DNA of 64,000 nt, taken from positions 1,674,001 through 1,738,000 of the forward strand of contig NZ_CP016594.1 in assembly GCF_001698225.1 (NCBI RefSeq), in the 5' to 3' direction. Below the pieces are notes generated by a model, which saw only the letters and a program-made list of their open reading frames with translations, had not been told where the DNA came from and ran no database searches. The first letter of the stretch is position 1. Every line of letters begins with the position of its first letter. The position numbers and the translations under genes are program-made. The stretch is from Gordonia terrae. GTDB taxonomy: Bacteria; Actinomycetota; Actinomycetes; Mycobacteriales; Mycobacteriaceae. Positions 38,991 through 47,762 of this stretch are shown one piece after another.

Positions 38991-40802
38991 ATGACAAGTG
39001 AACAGGATGTGATCACCAGGCGTCCGAAGCAGACATTGGACCCGGTGGTCTTCACCGTGACCGCGGTTCTGGTCATCGCCTTCGTGATCTGGGGGATCGG
39101 CGACAAGGAGAGCCTCAACACCACTACGACCGAGGTGCTGAGTTGGATCACCAACAACCTCGGGTGGTTGTTCATCCTCTCTGCCACGGGCTTCGTGATC
39201 TTCGCGATCTTCCTGGCCGTGTCCAAATACGGCCGGATTCCGCTGGGCCGGACCGGGGAGAAGCCGCAGTTCCGCACCATCAGCTGGATCGCGATGATGT
39301 TCAGCGCCGGCATGGGCATCGGACTGATGTTCTTCGGCGCCTACGAGCCGCTCTACCACTTTGCTAGTCCGCCACCGGAAATCGGTCCCGACGACATCCG
39401 CGCGGCCATGGCGACGACGATGTTCCACTGGGGTTTCCACCCGTGGGCGATGTACGCGGTCGTCGGTCTGGCGCTGGCTTACAGCACGTACCGGCTGGGT
39501 CGGACGCAGCTGATGAGTGCGGTGTTCGAACGGCTCCTCGGTCCGCGGGTATCCAACGGGCCGGGCGGCAAGGTCATCGACATCCTCGCCATCTTCGCCA
39601 CCCTGTTCGGCACCGTGGCCTCCCTGGGCCTCGGCGCGCTGCAGATCGGATCGGGTCTCGACACCCTCGGCTGGGTCAACGAGCCCACCAAGATGCTGCT
39701 CGTCGCGATCATCGCGCTCCTGACCGCGGCCTTCGTCGCGTCGGCGGTGTCGGGAATCGCGCGCGGTATCCAGTGGTTGTCGAACATCAACATGGTGCTC
39801 GCCGTGGTGCTGGCGCTGTTCGTCTTCGTCGCCGGTCCGACCATCTTCATCCTGAATCTGCTGCCGACCACTCTCGGGGCCTACGCCACCGACCTGACCA
39901 CCTTCGCGGCCCGCTCCGACGCCACGGTCACGACCGAGGCGGGTCATCAGTGGCTGGCGGACTGGACGATCTTCTACTGGGCGTGGTGGGTGTCCTGGAC
40001 CCCGTTCGTCGGTCTGTTCCTCGCGAAGATCAGCCGCGGTCGCACCATCCGCGAGTTCGTGATCGGCGTCATGGTCGTCCCCACAACTGTGTCGCTGGTC
40101 TGGTTCTGCATCTTCGGCGGCACCGCGATCCATCAGGACATCGAGGGCACGCTGGCCTTCGATCCGGCGACCGCGGCCAGCGAGAGCACGCTGTTCGACG
40201 TTCTGGCCCACATGCCGTGGACCGGGGTGGCCTCGGCCCTGGTGATGATCCTGGTCGGCATCTTCTTCGTGTCCGGCGCCGACTCGGCCTCGCTCGTCAT
40301 GGGCACCCTCTCGCAGCGGGGCGTCGAACACCCGTCGCGCTCGCTGACCGTGTTCTGGGGTGTGCTGACCGGCGTGGTCGCCGCGCTTCTCCTGGCGATC
40401 AGCGGCGACGACGCCCTCGACGGCATCAAGACGATGGCCATCATCGCCGCGCTGCCGTTCGTCGTGGTGATGATCGGCATGTGCCTGTCGCTCTATCTCG
40501 ACCTCCGGCGCGACCCGCTGATCGTGTCCCGGCACGTCCTGACGGCCCAGGTCGACGAGCACGTCCGGGAGCAGGCGGTCGCCATCGCGACGGGCGAACT
40601 CCAGTCGATCGACGCCGACGCGGTACGGCACCTGGAGAAGATCGACCCGGACTTCGTCGAGCAGGCGAACGGTTCGGAGGCCGCCGGATCGACCAACGGG
40701 TCGTCGCCCGCCGCGCCGTCTGTCGGCGACGACGGCCGCACCGACGGGAACCGGGACGAGGGCCAGCACGACACCGATCGCCTGCCCGGACCTGCGGTCT
40801 AG
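38991..40802 (+). CDS. BCCT family transporter (betaine/choline/carnitine)
   Basis: A 603-aa, 12-helix secondary transporter. The aromatic box WAWWVSWTPFVGLFLAKISRGRTIREF in helix 8 and the GMGIGLMFFGAYEPLYHF glycine stretch in helix 3 identify the BCCT family, which imports osmoprotectants such as glycine betaine with Na+ or H+. The long hydrophilic C-terminus (~520-603) resembles the osmosensing tails of BetP-like proteins, but the end is Gly/Asp-rich and not basic. ATG 38991 has no strong ribosome site. A hairpin terminator follows. Confidence 0.93.
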   Translation: MTSEQDVITRRPKQTLDPVVFTVTAVLVIAFVIWGIGDKESLNTTTTEVLSWITNNLGWLFILSATGFVIFAIFLAVSKYGRIPLGRTGEKPQFRTISWIAMMFSAGMGIGLMFFGAYEPLYHFASPPPEIGPDDIRAAMATTMFHWGFHPWAMYAVVGLALAYSTYRLGRTQLMSAVFERLLGPRVSNGPGGKVIDILAIFATLFGTVASLGLGALQIGSGLDTLGWVNEPTKMLLVAIIALLTAAFVASAVSGIARGIQWLSNINMVLAVVLALFVFVAGPTIFILNLLPTTLGAYATDLTTFAARSDATVTTEAGHQWLADWTIFYWAWWVSWTPFVGLFLAKISRGRTIREFVIGVMVVPTTVSLVWFCIFGGTAIHQDIEGTLAFDPATAASESTLFDVLAHMPWTGVASALVMILVGIFFVSGADSASLVMGTLSQRGVEHPSRSLTVFWGVLTGVVAALLLAISGDDALDGIKTMAIIAALPFVVVMIGMCLSLYLDLRRDPLIVSRHVLTAQVDEHVREQAVAIATGELQSIDADAVRHLEKIDPDFVEQANGSEAAGSTNGSSPAAPSVGDDGRTDGNRDEGQHDTDRLPGPAV

Positions 40803-40834
40803 CAACCGATTTGCCCCCGATGGGGCGATGACAC

Positions 40835-40868
40835 CCGGTGGGCCGCGCGATGGTGCGCGGCCCACCGG
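40835..40868. terminator. GC-rich hairpin between convergent genes
   Basis: Perfect 14-bp arms (CCGGTGGGCCGCGC and complement) with a 6-nt loop lie between the BCCT gene and the MocR gene. No T-run. Confidence 0.65.
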
Positions 40869-40903
40869 CGTCGGCGGGGTCGTGCCGTGGGAGGGAAGGG
40901 CGC

Positions 40904-42217
40904 CTACGGAGCGTCGATCTCCGCGATCGACGCGGCGAGAGCAGCGGTGAACGTCTCGGCAGCCGCCCGGTCGAGCCGGGACGTCGTGACCCGCAGGCCG
41001 TTTCGGGGGGTGGCGCTGTCGACGGCGAAGATCGTCCCGGGTTGTACCGCCCAGCCACGACGGGCGAGCTCGGTGCTCACCTTCTCCGCGGGGACCTCGC
41101 GGGGCAGGTCGACCCAGGTGTTGATCCCGTCAGGTGGTCCGAGCGTCGACGCGACGCCCTCGGAGGTGAGTGCATCGATGAGAAACTCTGTGCGACGGGC
41201 ATATTCGTCGCGAGCCGTGGTGATGAGCTCGGTCGTCGCCGGATCGGTGAGAAGGTGCGCCGCGGTGGTCTGCAGCAGGTGGCTGACCCAGGGGCGGCCG
41301 GACCGGAGTCGCGCGTCGAGTGCGGCCGCCGTCGTCGGGTCGGCATCGACGAGGGCGACCCGCAGGTCCGGACCCAGGAACTTCGCGACGGACCTGACGA
41401 CGGCCCAGTGCCGGCTGTTGTCCGGGATCACGCGCCGGTAGTCGTAGACCGACAGCAGCGAGAAGTGGTCGTCTTCGATGACCAGCACCTCGGGGTACCG
41501 CTCGAGGAGCGTACGAAGTTCTCCCGCACGGGTCTCGGAGAGGGCGATCCCGCCGGGGTTGTGGCCGCGGCAGGTGACGATGACGGCCCGAGCGCCCTCG
41601 TCCAGCGCCCGTGCCAGGTGATCGGGTCGCATGCCGGACCCGTCCAGTTCCACCGGTAGCGCGCGATATCCGTTGACGCGAATCGTGCCGACGCTGGCGA
41701 GGAAACACGGATTCTCCACGGCGACACCGTCACCCCGGACGAGGTGGGTGTTCAACAGCCGTTCCATCGCGTCGACGGCGCCGTGGGTCGCGACCAGTTC
41801 GCCTTCCTGCGGATGATCGCCGAACAGCACCGGCGCCGCGGCCCGGAGCGCCGGAGCCACCGCGGAGGTGCCGTACATCGTGGGCCGGTACGGTGACGCG
41901 GCGATCGCGGCGCGCAGGTCGGGGAGGAGATCGGGGTCCGGGTTGCCGCCGGCGAGGTCGACGGCATCTGCCGGAGCGGCGAGTTCGCTGCCGGGGTGGA
42001 GTCGGTCGGCGACCACCGTTCCGCCGCGGCCTCGGGTGTCCGCCGCGCCCAGTACGACGAGCTGCCGGTATGCCGTGGCCACGGTGTTGCGGTTGACGCC
42101 CAGCTCGGTTGCGAGTTCACGGATCGGCGGCAACGTGTCACCCGGTCGGAGTCGGCCGGAGACGATCGCGTCCCGAGCGCTCTGAACGATCGCGTTCACT
42201 GTCTGCCCGGTGATCAC
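40904..42217 (-). CDS. MocR-type regulator (GntR HTH + aminotransferase fold)
   Basis: A 437-aa fusion. The N-terminal GntR winged helix (GDTLPPIRELATELGVNRNTVATAYRQLV) is joined to a class I aminotransferase-like domain. That domain has IEDDHFSLLSVYDYRR and the PLP-lysine region VRSVAKFLGPDLRVAL. MocR proteins use PLP as effector and often control vitamin B6 or amine metabolism; the target here is probably the divergent gene or itself. I place the start at GTG 42217, 7 nt after TACAGT. A GTG at 42226 is in frame but overlaps that element. A perfect 16-bp palindrome lies upstream. Confidence 0.88.
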   Translation of the reverse strand: MITGQTVNAIVQSARDAIVSGRLRPGDTLPPIRELATELGVNRNTVATAYRQLVVLGAADTRGRGGTVVADRLHPGSELAAPADAVDLAGGNPDPDLLPDLRAAIAASPYRPTMYGTSAVAPALRAAAPVLFGDHPQEGELVATHGAVDAMERLLNTHLVRGDGVAVENPCFLASVGTIRVNGYRALPVELDGSGMRPDHLARALDEGARAVIVTCRGHNPGGIALSETRAGELRTLLERYPEVLVIEDDHFSLLSVYDYRRVIPDNSRHWAVVRSVAKFLGPDLRVALVDADPTTAAALDARLRSGRPWVSHLLQTTAAHLLTDPATTELITTARDEYARRTEFLIDALTSEGVASTLGPPDGINTWVDLPREVPAEKVSTELARRGWAVQPGTIFAVDSATPRNGLRVTTSRLDRAAAETFTAALAASIAEIDAP

Positions 42218-42230
42218 AACGGACACTGTA
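42218..42230 (-). promoter_or_regulatory. mocR leaderless promoter -10
   Basis: Minus-strand TACAGT (42230-42225), 7 nt, GTG 42217. Confidence 0.5.
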
Positions 42231-42246
42231 ACCCCAGCTCCCCATT

Positions 42247-42262
42247 TTTGTCCTAGGACAAA
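42247..42262. promoter_or_regulatory. Palindrome TTTGTCCTAGGACAAA
   Basis: Exactly symmetric over 16 bp, in the divergent gap between the MocR regulator and the DUF5313 gene, about 37 bp upstream of the predicted mocR start. Most likely the MocR operator. Confidence 0.7.
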
Positions 42263-42305
42263 TGCTACCCTGGTCGTACAACGCCGAGATCAGGAGTGTT
42301 CGCCC

Positions 42306-42719
42306 ATGAGTCACGAGTCCCCGCGCCCGGCCTGGTGGCGCTACGTCGCGTACTGGTACGGCGGCAGACTGCCTGTCTCGGTGCAGGATTGGGTGATCAA
42401 CGACCTCGTCGGTCCCGGCGCGTCGGCGCGGATGGTCGCTCGGTGGTCGATACCGTGCATCATCCTCGTGCTGCCGATGCTGTTCGTCCCGGGGCCGTGG
42501 GGGGTGCGGATCACCATGACCATGCCGATCCTGCTGTCGTACCTGTTCTTCTCCATCGCGCTGAACCGTGTCTATCGCCGCTACCGGCTGGTCCAGCACG
42601 GACTCGATCCGGCACTGATCAACGCGCTCGACCGGGAGAAGAACGCCGACCTCTACGCCGAGTACCACCGGAAGTACCGCAACGAGGCCGCACCGCCGCC
42701 GTTCCCCGTCTCACGGTGA
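42306..42719 (+). CDS. DUF5313 family membrane protein
   Basis: A 137-aa protein with two membrane helices (about 47-66 and 70-88). It matches DUF5313: RPAWWRYVAYWYGGRLPVSVQDWVINDLVG, then after the helices LNRVYRRYRLVQHGLDP. The family is found in Mycobacteriales and its role is unknown. ATG 42306 has AGGAG 9 nt upstream, one of the few clear Shine-Dalgarno starts here. It is divergent from the MocR regulator across a palindromic operator, so it is probably under MocR control. Confidence 0.85.
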   Translation: MSHESPRPAWWRYVAYWYGGRLPVSVQDWVINDLVGPGASARMVARWSIPCIILVLPMLFVPGPWGVRITMTMPILLSYLFFSIALNRVYRRYRLVQHGLDPALINALDREKNADLYAEYHRKYRNEAAPPPFPVSR

Positions 42720-42762
42720 GGCCGCGTGGGCCTCACGGGGTTCGGTTGCGCGCCGGGAGTGC

Positions 42763-44343
42763 TCAGCCCCAGCTGGGCAGCCAGATCTGCTGGCGCCAGA
42801 GGCCCGGTGATATCGGGGAACCCGTCAGGATGGGCCACAACCAGACGAAGTTCGCGACGACCAGGCCCACGTAGATCGCGACGACCAGGATAGCGAGCGC
42901 ACGGCGCTCGGGCCGGGCGCGCGCCGTCGCCGCAGCCGAACGCAACAGATCACCGCAACACAGGGCGAGACCCATCACCAGGAACGGCGCGAGGACGGTC
43001 GCGTAGAAGAAGTACATCTGCCGGTCGAGGGCGAGGAACCACGGCAGGATGCCGGCGAGGTATCCGACGAGGACCGCCGCGTACCGCCAGTCGCGACGCA
43101 CGATCCACGACCACAGTCCCCACAGGAGCATCGGCAACGACAGCCACCAGAGCGCGGGCGAGCCGATGAGCATCTGGGCGCGGACGCACTCACCCCCGCC
43201 GCACTGGTCGGGCCCGTTCTCGAGCGCGTACAGCATGGGACGCAGGCTCATCGGCCACGTCCACGGCTTGGACTCCCACGGGTGATGGTTGCCCGCGGAA
43301 TTGGTCAGCCCCGAATGGAACTCGAGGATGCCGGACTCGTAGTACCACAACGATCGCCAGGCACCCGGCACCCACGCGAACGGGCCGTCGGTTCCGATCG
43401 TGTTGCCCACCTGGTAGCGGTAGACGGCGGTCTCGCTGGTGAACCAGGGGATGTAGGTCAAGAAGTAGATGACGACCGGCATCACCGCGAGACTCGCGCC
43501 GCTCGGGACGACGTCGCGCACCAGGGTGCCGACCCAGGGGCGCGGCACGTGATAGGCGCGGCGGGCGGCCACGTCGAAGCCGATCGCGAGTGCGGTGAAG
43601 AAGATGACGTAGTAGATGCCCGACCACTTGGTGCCGCAGTTCAACCCCAGCATCACACCGGCGGTGAACCGGTACCAGCGGAAGCCGAGTCGCGGTCCGA
43701 ACGGGCTGTCGGCGATGCGGCCCTCGAGGTACACGCGGTACATGCGTTCCCGGACCTGGTCGCGATCGGCGACGAGCGCGGCGAACGTGGCCACGATGAA
43801 GAGGGTCTGGAAGATGTCGAGCATGCCCATCCGGGATTGCACGAACAGCACGCCGTCGCAGATCGCGAAGATCCCCGCAATGGCGCCCACCAGCGTCGAC
43901 CGGGTGAGCCGGCGCACCGCGCAGTAGATCAGCACGACGACCAGCACGCCCGAGACGGCCGGTGCGACACGCCAGCCGAGTGGACCGTAGCCGAAGATCG
44001 CCTCGGACGCCGCGAGCATCCATTTGCCGACCGGTGGGTGCACGACCAGGCCGTACGCCGGGTTGTCCTCGATCCAGTTGCCGCCGGACAGCACCTGCCA
44101 GCCCTGGGGGACGTAGTGCTTCTCGTCGAAGACCGGTGTGCCCTTGTCGGTGGGGTGGGTCAGGGCCCAGAACCGGGTGATGGTGGCCAGCAGTGCGATG
44201 ACGACTCCGACGAGGAGTCCACGCCCGCGGTCGGGGGCACCGAACAGCGGCGACGGAACCTCCGGACCCAGGCGGGGTCGCGGAATCGGAGACCGTGGGT
44301 CGCCGCCGGACACCGGGGTGTCGTGCACGGCGGTGATGGTCAC
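42763..44343 (-). CDS. pmt: Protein O-mannosyltransferase
   Basis: Membrane glycosyltransferase that moves mannose from polyprenyl-phosphomannose to Ser/Thr of secreted proteins on the outer face of the membrane. The 526-aa GT39/GT-C protein has about 11 helices. The first extracellular loop carries the Asp-Glu pair FDEKHYVPQGW, and the family stretches VQSRMGMLDIFQ and NCGTKWSG follow. Its place beside rsmI, divergent, matches M. tuberculosis Rv1002c/Rv1003. GTG 44343 follows TAGGAT by 7 nt, a leaderless start. Confidence 0.95.
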   Translation of the reverse strand: MTITAVHDTPVSGGDPRSPIPRPRLGPEVPSPLFGAPDRGRGLLVGVVIALLATITRFWALTHPTDKGTPVFDEKHYVPQGWQVLSGGNWIEDNPAYGLVVHPPVGKWMLAASEAIFGYGPLGWRVAPAVSGVLVVVLIYCAVRRLTRSTLVGAIAGIFAICDGVLFVQSRMGMLDIFQTLFIVATFAALVADRDQVRERMYRVYLEGRIADSPFGPRLGFRWYRFTAGVMLGLNCGTKWSGIYYVIFFTALAIGFDVAARRAYHVPRPWVGTLVRDVVPSGASLAVMPVVIYFLTYIPWFTSETAVYRYQVGNTIGTDGPFAWVPGAWRSLWYYESGILEFHSGLTNSAGNHHPWESKPWTWPMSLRPMLYALENGPDQCGGGECVRAQMLIGSPALWWLSLPMLLWGLWSWIVRRDWRYAAVLVGYLAGILPWFLALDRQMYFFYATVLAPFLVMGLALCCGDLLRSAAATARARPERRALAILVVAIYVGLVVANFVWLWPILTGSPISPGLWRQQIWLPSWG

Positions 44344-44356
44344 CCGATCGATCCTA
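44344..44356 (-). promoter_or_regulatory. pmt leaderless promoter -10
   Basis: Minus-strand TAGGAT (44356-44351), 7 nt, GTG 44343. Confidence 0.55.
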
Positions 44357-44367
44357 GTGGTCCCTCG

Positions 44368-44373
44368 TAAGCT
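44368..44373 (+). promoter_or_regulatory. rsmI -10 element
   Basis: TAAGCT, 8 nt before ATG 44382, implying a leader of only one or two bases. Confidence 0.45.
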
Positions 44374-44381
44374 GGCTGTCG

Positions 44382-45320
44382 ATGAACACCGCCCACCCCG
44401 GCATGTCCCACGCCGACGACGACGCCTCCGGGCCTCCGGACACCAGTGCTGTCGCCGACCCCGGTCGCGTGTCCCACGGTCTCGGCCGGCTGGTGCTGGC
44501 CGCCACGCCGATGGGACAGATCGACGACGCCTCGCCGCGTCTGCGTGCGGCCCTGCAGACCGCGGACATCGTCGCCGCCGAGGACACCCGGCGCGCCCGT
44601 TCGCTGGCCGCGGCGCTCGACGTCGAGATCGGCGGGCGGCTGGTCAGTTACTACGACCAGGTGGAGGCCGCGCGTACCCCGGGTCTCGTCAGCGCGATCG
44701 CCGAGGGGCAGACGGTACTGCTGATCACCGACGCCGGGATGCCGTCGGTCAGCGATCCCGGGTATCGCGTGGTGGTGGCATGCGCCGACGCGGGACTCCC
44801 GGTCACGGCACTGCCCGGGCCGTCGGCGGTGACGACGGCCCTCGCGGTGTCGGCGCTGCCCTCCGAGCGGTTCTGCTTCGAGGGTTTCGCTCCCCGCAAG
44901 CCCGGCGCGCGAGCCGCATGGCTGCGCGAACTGGTTGCCCAGCCACGGACCGCGGTGTTCTTCGAGTCGCCCCACCGACTCGCCGACACGCTGGTCGCCG
45001 CGGCCGAGATCCTCGGTCCGGACCGCCGCGCGGCGGTGTGCCGCGAGATGACCAAGACCTACGAAGAGGTCCGGCGCGGCCCGCTCGCCGAACTCGCCGA
45101 GTGGGCGGCTGACGGCGTCCGCGGCGAGATCACCGTGGTGATCGCCGGTGCCGTAGCCGCCGAACCCGACATCGACGACCTCGCCGATCGGGCCGAAGAA
45201 CTCGTGGCAGGCGGCATGCGACTCAAGGACGCGTGCGCCGAGGTCACGCAGGGTTCCGGTGCCTCTCGGCGCGACGTCTACCAACAGGTACTCGAAAGAC
45301 GTCGAGCTGATCCGGGCTGA
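44382..45320 (+). CDS. rsmI: 16S rRNA (cytidine1402-2'-O)-methyltransferase
   Basis: Methylates the 2'-OH of C1402 in the 16S rRNA decoding centre using SAM. The 312-aa protein shows RsmI motifs LVLAATPMGQIDDASPRL, AAEDTRRARSL, LLITDAGMPSVSDPGYRVV, ALPGPSAVTTALAVSALP and FFESPHRL. The first ~35 residues are a low-complexity extension. It is divergent from pmt as in M. tuberculosis (Rv1003). Its 3' end overlaps the convergent GAF-regulator gene by 77 bp. Confidence 0.95.
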   Translation: MNTAHPGMSHADDDASGPPDTSAVADPGRVSHGLGRLVLAATPMGQIDDASPRLRAALQTADIVAAEDTRRARSLAAALDVEIGGRLVSYYDQVEAARTPGLVSAIAEGQTVLLITDAGMPSVSDPGYRVVVACADAGLPVTALPGPSAVTTALAVSALPSERFCFEGFAPRKPGARAAWLRELVAQPRTAVFFESPHRLADTLVAAAEILGPDRRAAVCREMTKTYEEVRRGPLAELAEWAADGVRGEITVVIAGAVAAEPDIDDLADRAEELVAGGMRLKDACAEVTQGSGASRRDVYQQVLERRRADPG

Positions 45321-46491
45321 CCCGCAGTTCCACTCGCGGCGCCAGTCGATACGGCCGGCTCGAGACGAGCGCCCCGACCACCCGGCGCAGTCGGGACAGC
45401 TCGGCGCGCACGCTGACGGTGTGGCCGTCGTCGCCGAAGAGCAGCTGGCTCAATCGCTGTGAGGTGAGGCCCTGGTCACCGGCGTCGGCGAGGAGCAACA
45501 GGATCTGGGCATGCCGGCGGGTCAGCACCGTGCGCCACGGCTCGCCGTCGCCGGTGACCGTGACGGTCGGCTCGCCGTCGAGGGAGAGCTCGGCCAGGAC
45601 CGGGCCGGACGGGCCCGCCGGACGCACCAGCCACCCCTGCCCGAGGCGTTCGACCACACAGATCCCGAGCCCCGGCACGAACTGCCGCATGTCGTCCGTC
45701 GGGGCGGCGACGCGGACGGGCGGCGTGCAGCCGCGCCCTTCGGCGACCCATCCGTCGTCGTCGATGAGCAGCCCCGGCCCGTGCAGCCCGGCCAGCTGCG
45801 ATTGGCCGGTGAATCGCAGGTCGGCGAGCTCGCGCTGGTGGGCGAGGGTGATCTCGTGTTCGCCGAGGGCGGCCAGCGCGGAGGTGAACGCCGATGCCGC
45901 CGGCTGCATCTCCATGGCCGGGCCCGCCAGGCCCGCAATGGCGATCATGTCGCCGGTGCGGTGGTCGTGCACCGGTACCGCGGTGCAGAACAGCCCATGC
46001 AGCGAGCTGTAGTAGTGCTCGGCACCGAACAGCCGGGTCGGGCGCTGGAGGTGCACGGCGAGGCCGACCGCCGTGGTCGCCGTGGAGTTCTCGTCCCATC
46101 GGCTGCCCTCGACGAGCTCGAGCCGGTCGGCCTCCGGGAGAACGGACGCCGAGCCGCCGCGCCACAACAGCACGCCGTCCGCGTCGAACACGCCCAGCGT
46201 CATCGAGGCGTCGTCCGCGGACTGGGCGAACAGTCGCTGAAGTGGTTGTACCGCGTCTCTTAGGGGGTGCGTGGCGCGCCGGGTCTCGAGCTCATCGTCC
46301 GAGATGTGGCCCGGATTGTGCGTGTCGACGGTGGACCGGTGTCGGCCCGACCGGACACGACCCCAGGATTCGACGACATCCCCCGGGACCCCGGCACGTG
46401 GGGTGCCGCCGGACATGTAGGCATGGTGGTCACGGCGCAGATCGCGATCGAGCACCGCGAGATCGGTGGACGACCGGATGGGCACAGTCAT
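45244..46491 (-). CDS. GAF-domain transcriptional regulator (AcoR-like N-terminus)
   Basis: A 415-aa regulator. It opens with a helical segment typical of AcoR-type activators (VVESWGRVRSGRHRSTVDTHNP), followed by a GAF sensor (~75-200: LGVFDADGVLLWRGG, GTAVPVHDHRTGDMIAIAGL). It has no sigma-54 AAA+ domain. A C-terminal winged-helix-like region (VLTRRHAQILLLLADAGDQGLTSQRLSQLLFG) probably binds DNA. Related proteins regulate aldehyde or alcohol dehydrogenases in actinobacteria; no such target is nearby. ATG 46491 lies 6 nt after TACGAT. Its 3' end overlaps rsmI by 77 bp in antisense. Confidence 0.82.
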   Translation of the reverse strand: MTVPIRSSTDLAVLDRDLRRDHHAYMSGGTPRAGVPGDVVESWGRVRSGRHRSTVDTHNPGHISDDELETRRATHPLRDAVQPLQRLFAQSADDASMTLGVFDADGVLLWRGGSASVLPEADRLELVEGSRWDENSTATTAVGLAVHLQRPTRLFGAEHYYSSLHGLFCTAVPVHDHRTGDMIAIAGLAGPAMEMQPAASAFTSALAALGEHEITLAHQRELADLRFTGQSQLAGLHGPGLLIDDDGWVAEGRGCTPPVRVAAPTDDMRQFVPGLGICVVERLGQGWLVRPAGPSGPVLAELSLDGEPTVTVTGDGEPWRTVLTRRHAQILLLLADAGDQGLTSQRLSQLLFGDDGHTVSVRAELSRLRRVVGALVSSRPYRLAPRVELRVSPDQLDVFRVPVGRRRAERHRNPA

Positions 46492-46503
46492 GGCGGAATC
46501 GTA
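46492..46503 (-). promoter_or_regulatory. GAF regulator leaderless promoter -10
   Basis: Minus-strand TACGAT (46503-46498), 6 nt, ATG 46491, just past the pabB stop. Confidence 0.55.
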
Positions 46504-46520
46504 CCCAACGAGGGGGTCGA

Positions 46521-47747
46521 TCATGTCCAACCGCGCGACCCCACGATACTCGCGGCCTTGTCGAGGCACTCCTGCCATTCCCGATCCGGGTCGGAGTCGA
46601 TGGTGATCCCGCCGCCGACACCCAGGGCGAGTGCCCCGTCGGGCGTGATCTCCACGGTCCGGATGGCGACGTTGAGGTCGAGTGCCCGCCCGGGGCCGGC
46701 CATGCCGATGGCCCCGCAGTACACGCCGCGCGCGTCGGACTCCCAGCCCTCGAGCAGTTCCATCGCCCGCAGCTTCGGGGTGCCGGTGACCGACGCCGGC
46801 GGAAACGTCGCCGCCAGGATGGCGTCGTTGCCCGTTCCCGGCGCCAGGATCGCCTCCACCCGCGACACCAGGTGCCAGACGCCGGGGGCGGGTACGACGG
46901 TCAGGAGTTCGGGGACCCGCACGCTGCCGGTCACCGCGATCCGGCCCAGATCGTTGCGGACCAGGTCGACGATCATGATGTTCTCGGCGATGTCCTTGGC
47001 AGAGGCGGCCAGCGCATCGGGGTCGGCGGAGGCGGGCAGGGTGCCCTTGATCGGCGACGACGAGATGATGTTGCCGGCCCGGCGCAGGTACGTCTCCGGC
47101 GACAGGCTCGCCACCGCCCCCCAGTCACCTTGCAGGAAAGCGGCTTTCGCCGGCGCGGTGGCGCCGGCGAGTCCGGTGAAGAACTCGACGGGCCGGCCGC
47201 TCAGCGTGCCGGTGAAGCGGGTGCACACGCACGCCTGATAGACCTCACCGGCGCGGATGGCGTCGAGGCACTGTGCGATGGCATCCAGATGTGAACTGCG
47301 TTCGGGCGCATGCCATTCCACCGTCGGTGCAGCGGTGGATCCGCGCCGCGTGACGGGGTCCGCCCGGTCTCCGGCGGCGCGCACGGCCGCCTTCGCCCAG
47401 TCGGGTACACCGGTGCCGGTGCAACTCCAGCGTCCATCGCGGAGTACGAGCACGCCGTCGGTGTGTCCGCCGACGTTCGGCGGCAGCGACGCGTCGTGCG
47501 GCCGCACCGGAAACCCGAGGTACCCGAACCAGAACCGGTCGGGGTCATCCGGGGGCAGGCAGCCGGGTGTCAGTTCGATCGACGGTGCGATGACGGCGTC
47601 GGCGTCGTACCAGTCACCGATCAGCGCGGCCGGCGGCGGCAGGCGACGGGCGGCGGTCTCGGCGTGCAGTGCACGCAGTACGTCGAGTGCCGGCGCCACC
47701 GCGTCCGGGCCGAGCGAGTCCGACCCCACCCCGTCCCACGCGACCAT
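46521..47747 (-). CDS. pabB: Aminodeoxychorismate synthase component I
   Basis: Converts chorismate, with ammonia from its glutaminase partner, to 4-amino-4-deoxychorismate for folate synthesis. The 408-aa protein has the chorismate-binding core: AGEVYQACVCTRF, ASLSPETYL, the PIKGTLP loop, DIAENIMIVDLVRNDLGRI, ATFPPASVTGTPKLRAMELL and GGGITIDSDPDREWQECL. The PIKGT Lys marks PabB-type over anthranilate synthase. It matches M. tuberculosis Rv1005c, downstream of metG on the same strand. No pabA or pabC is adjacent. Confidence 0.92.
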   Translation of the reverse strand: MVAWDGVGSDSLGPDAVAPALDVLRALHAETAARRLPPPAALIGDWYDADAVIAPSIELTPGCLPPDDPDRFWFGYLGFPVRPHDASLPPNVGGHTDGVLVLRDGRWSCTGTGVPDWAKAAVRAAGDRADPVTRRGSTAAPTVEWHAPERSSHLDAIAQCLDAIRAGEVYQACVCTRFTGTLSGRPVEFFTGLAGATAPAKAAFLQGDWGAVASLSPETYLRRAGNIISSSPIKGTLPASADPDALAASAKDIAENIMIVDLVRNDLGRIAVTGSVRVPELLTVVPAPGVWHLVSRVEAILAPGTGNDAILAATFPPASVTGTPKLRAMELLEGWESDARGVYCGAIGMAGPGRALDLNVAIRTVEITPDGALALGVGGGITIDSDPDREWQECLDKAASIVGSRGWT

Positions 47748-47762
47748 TCTCGATGTGCGGGT

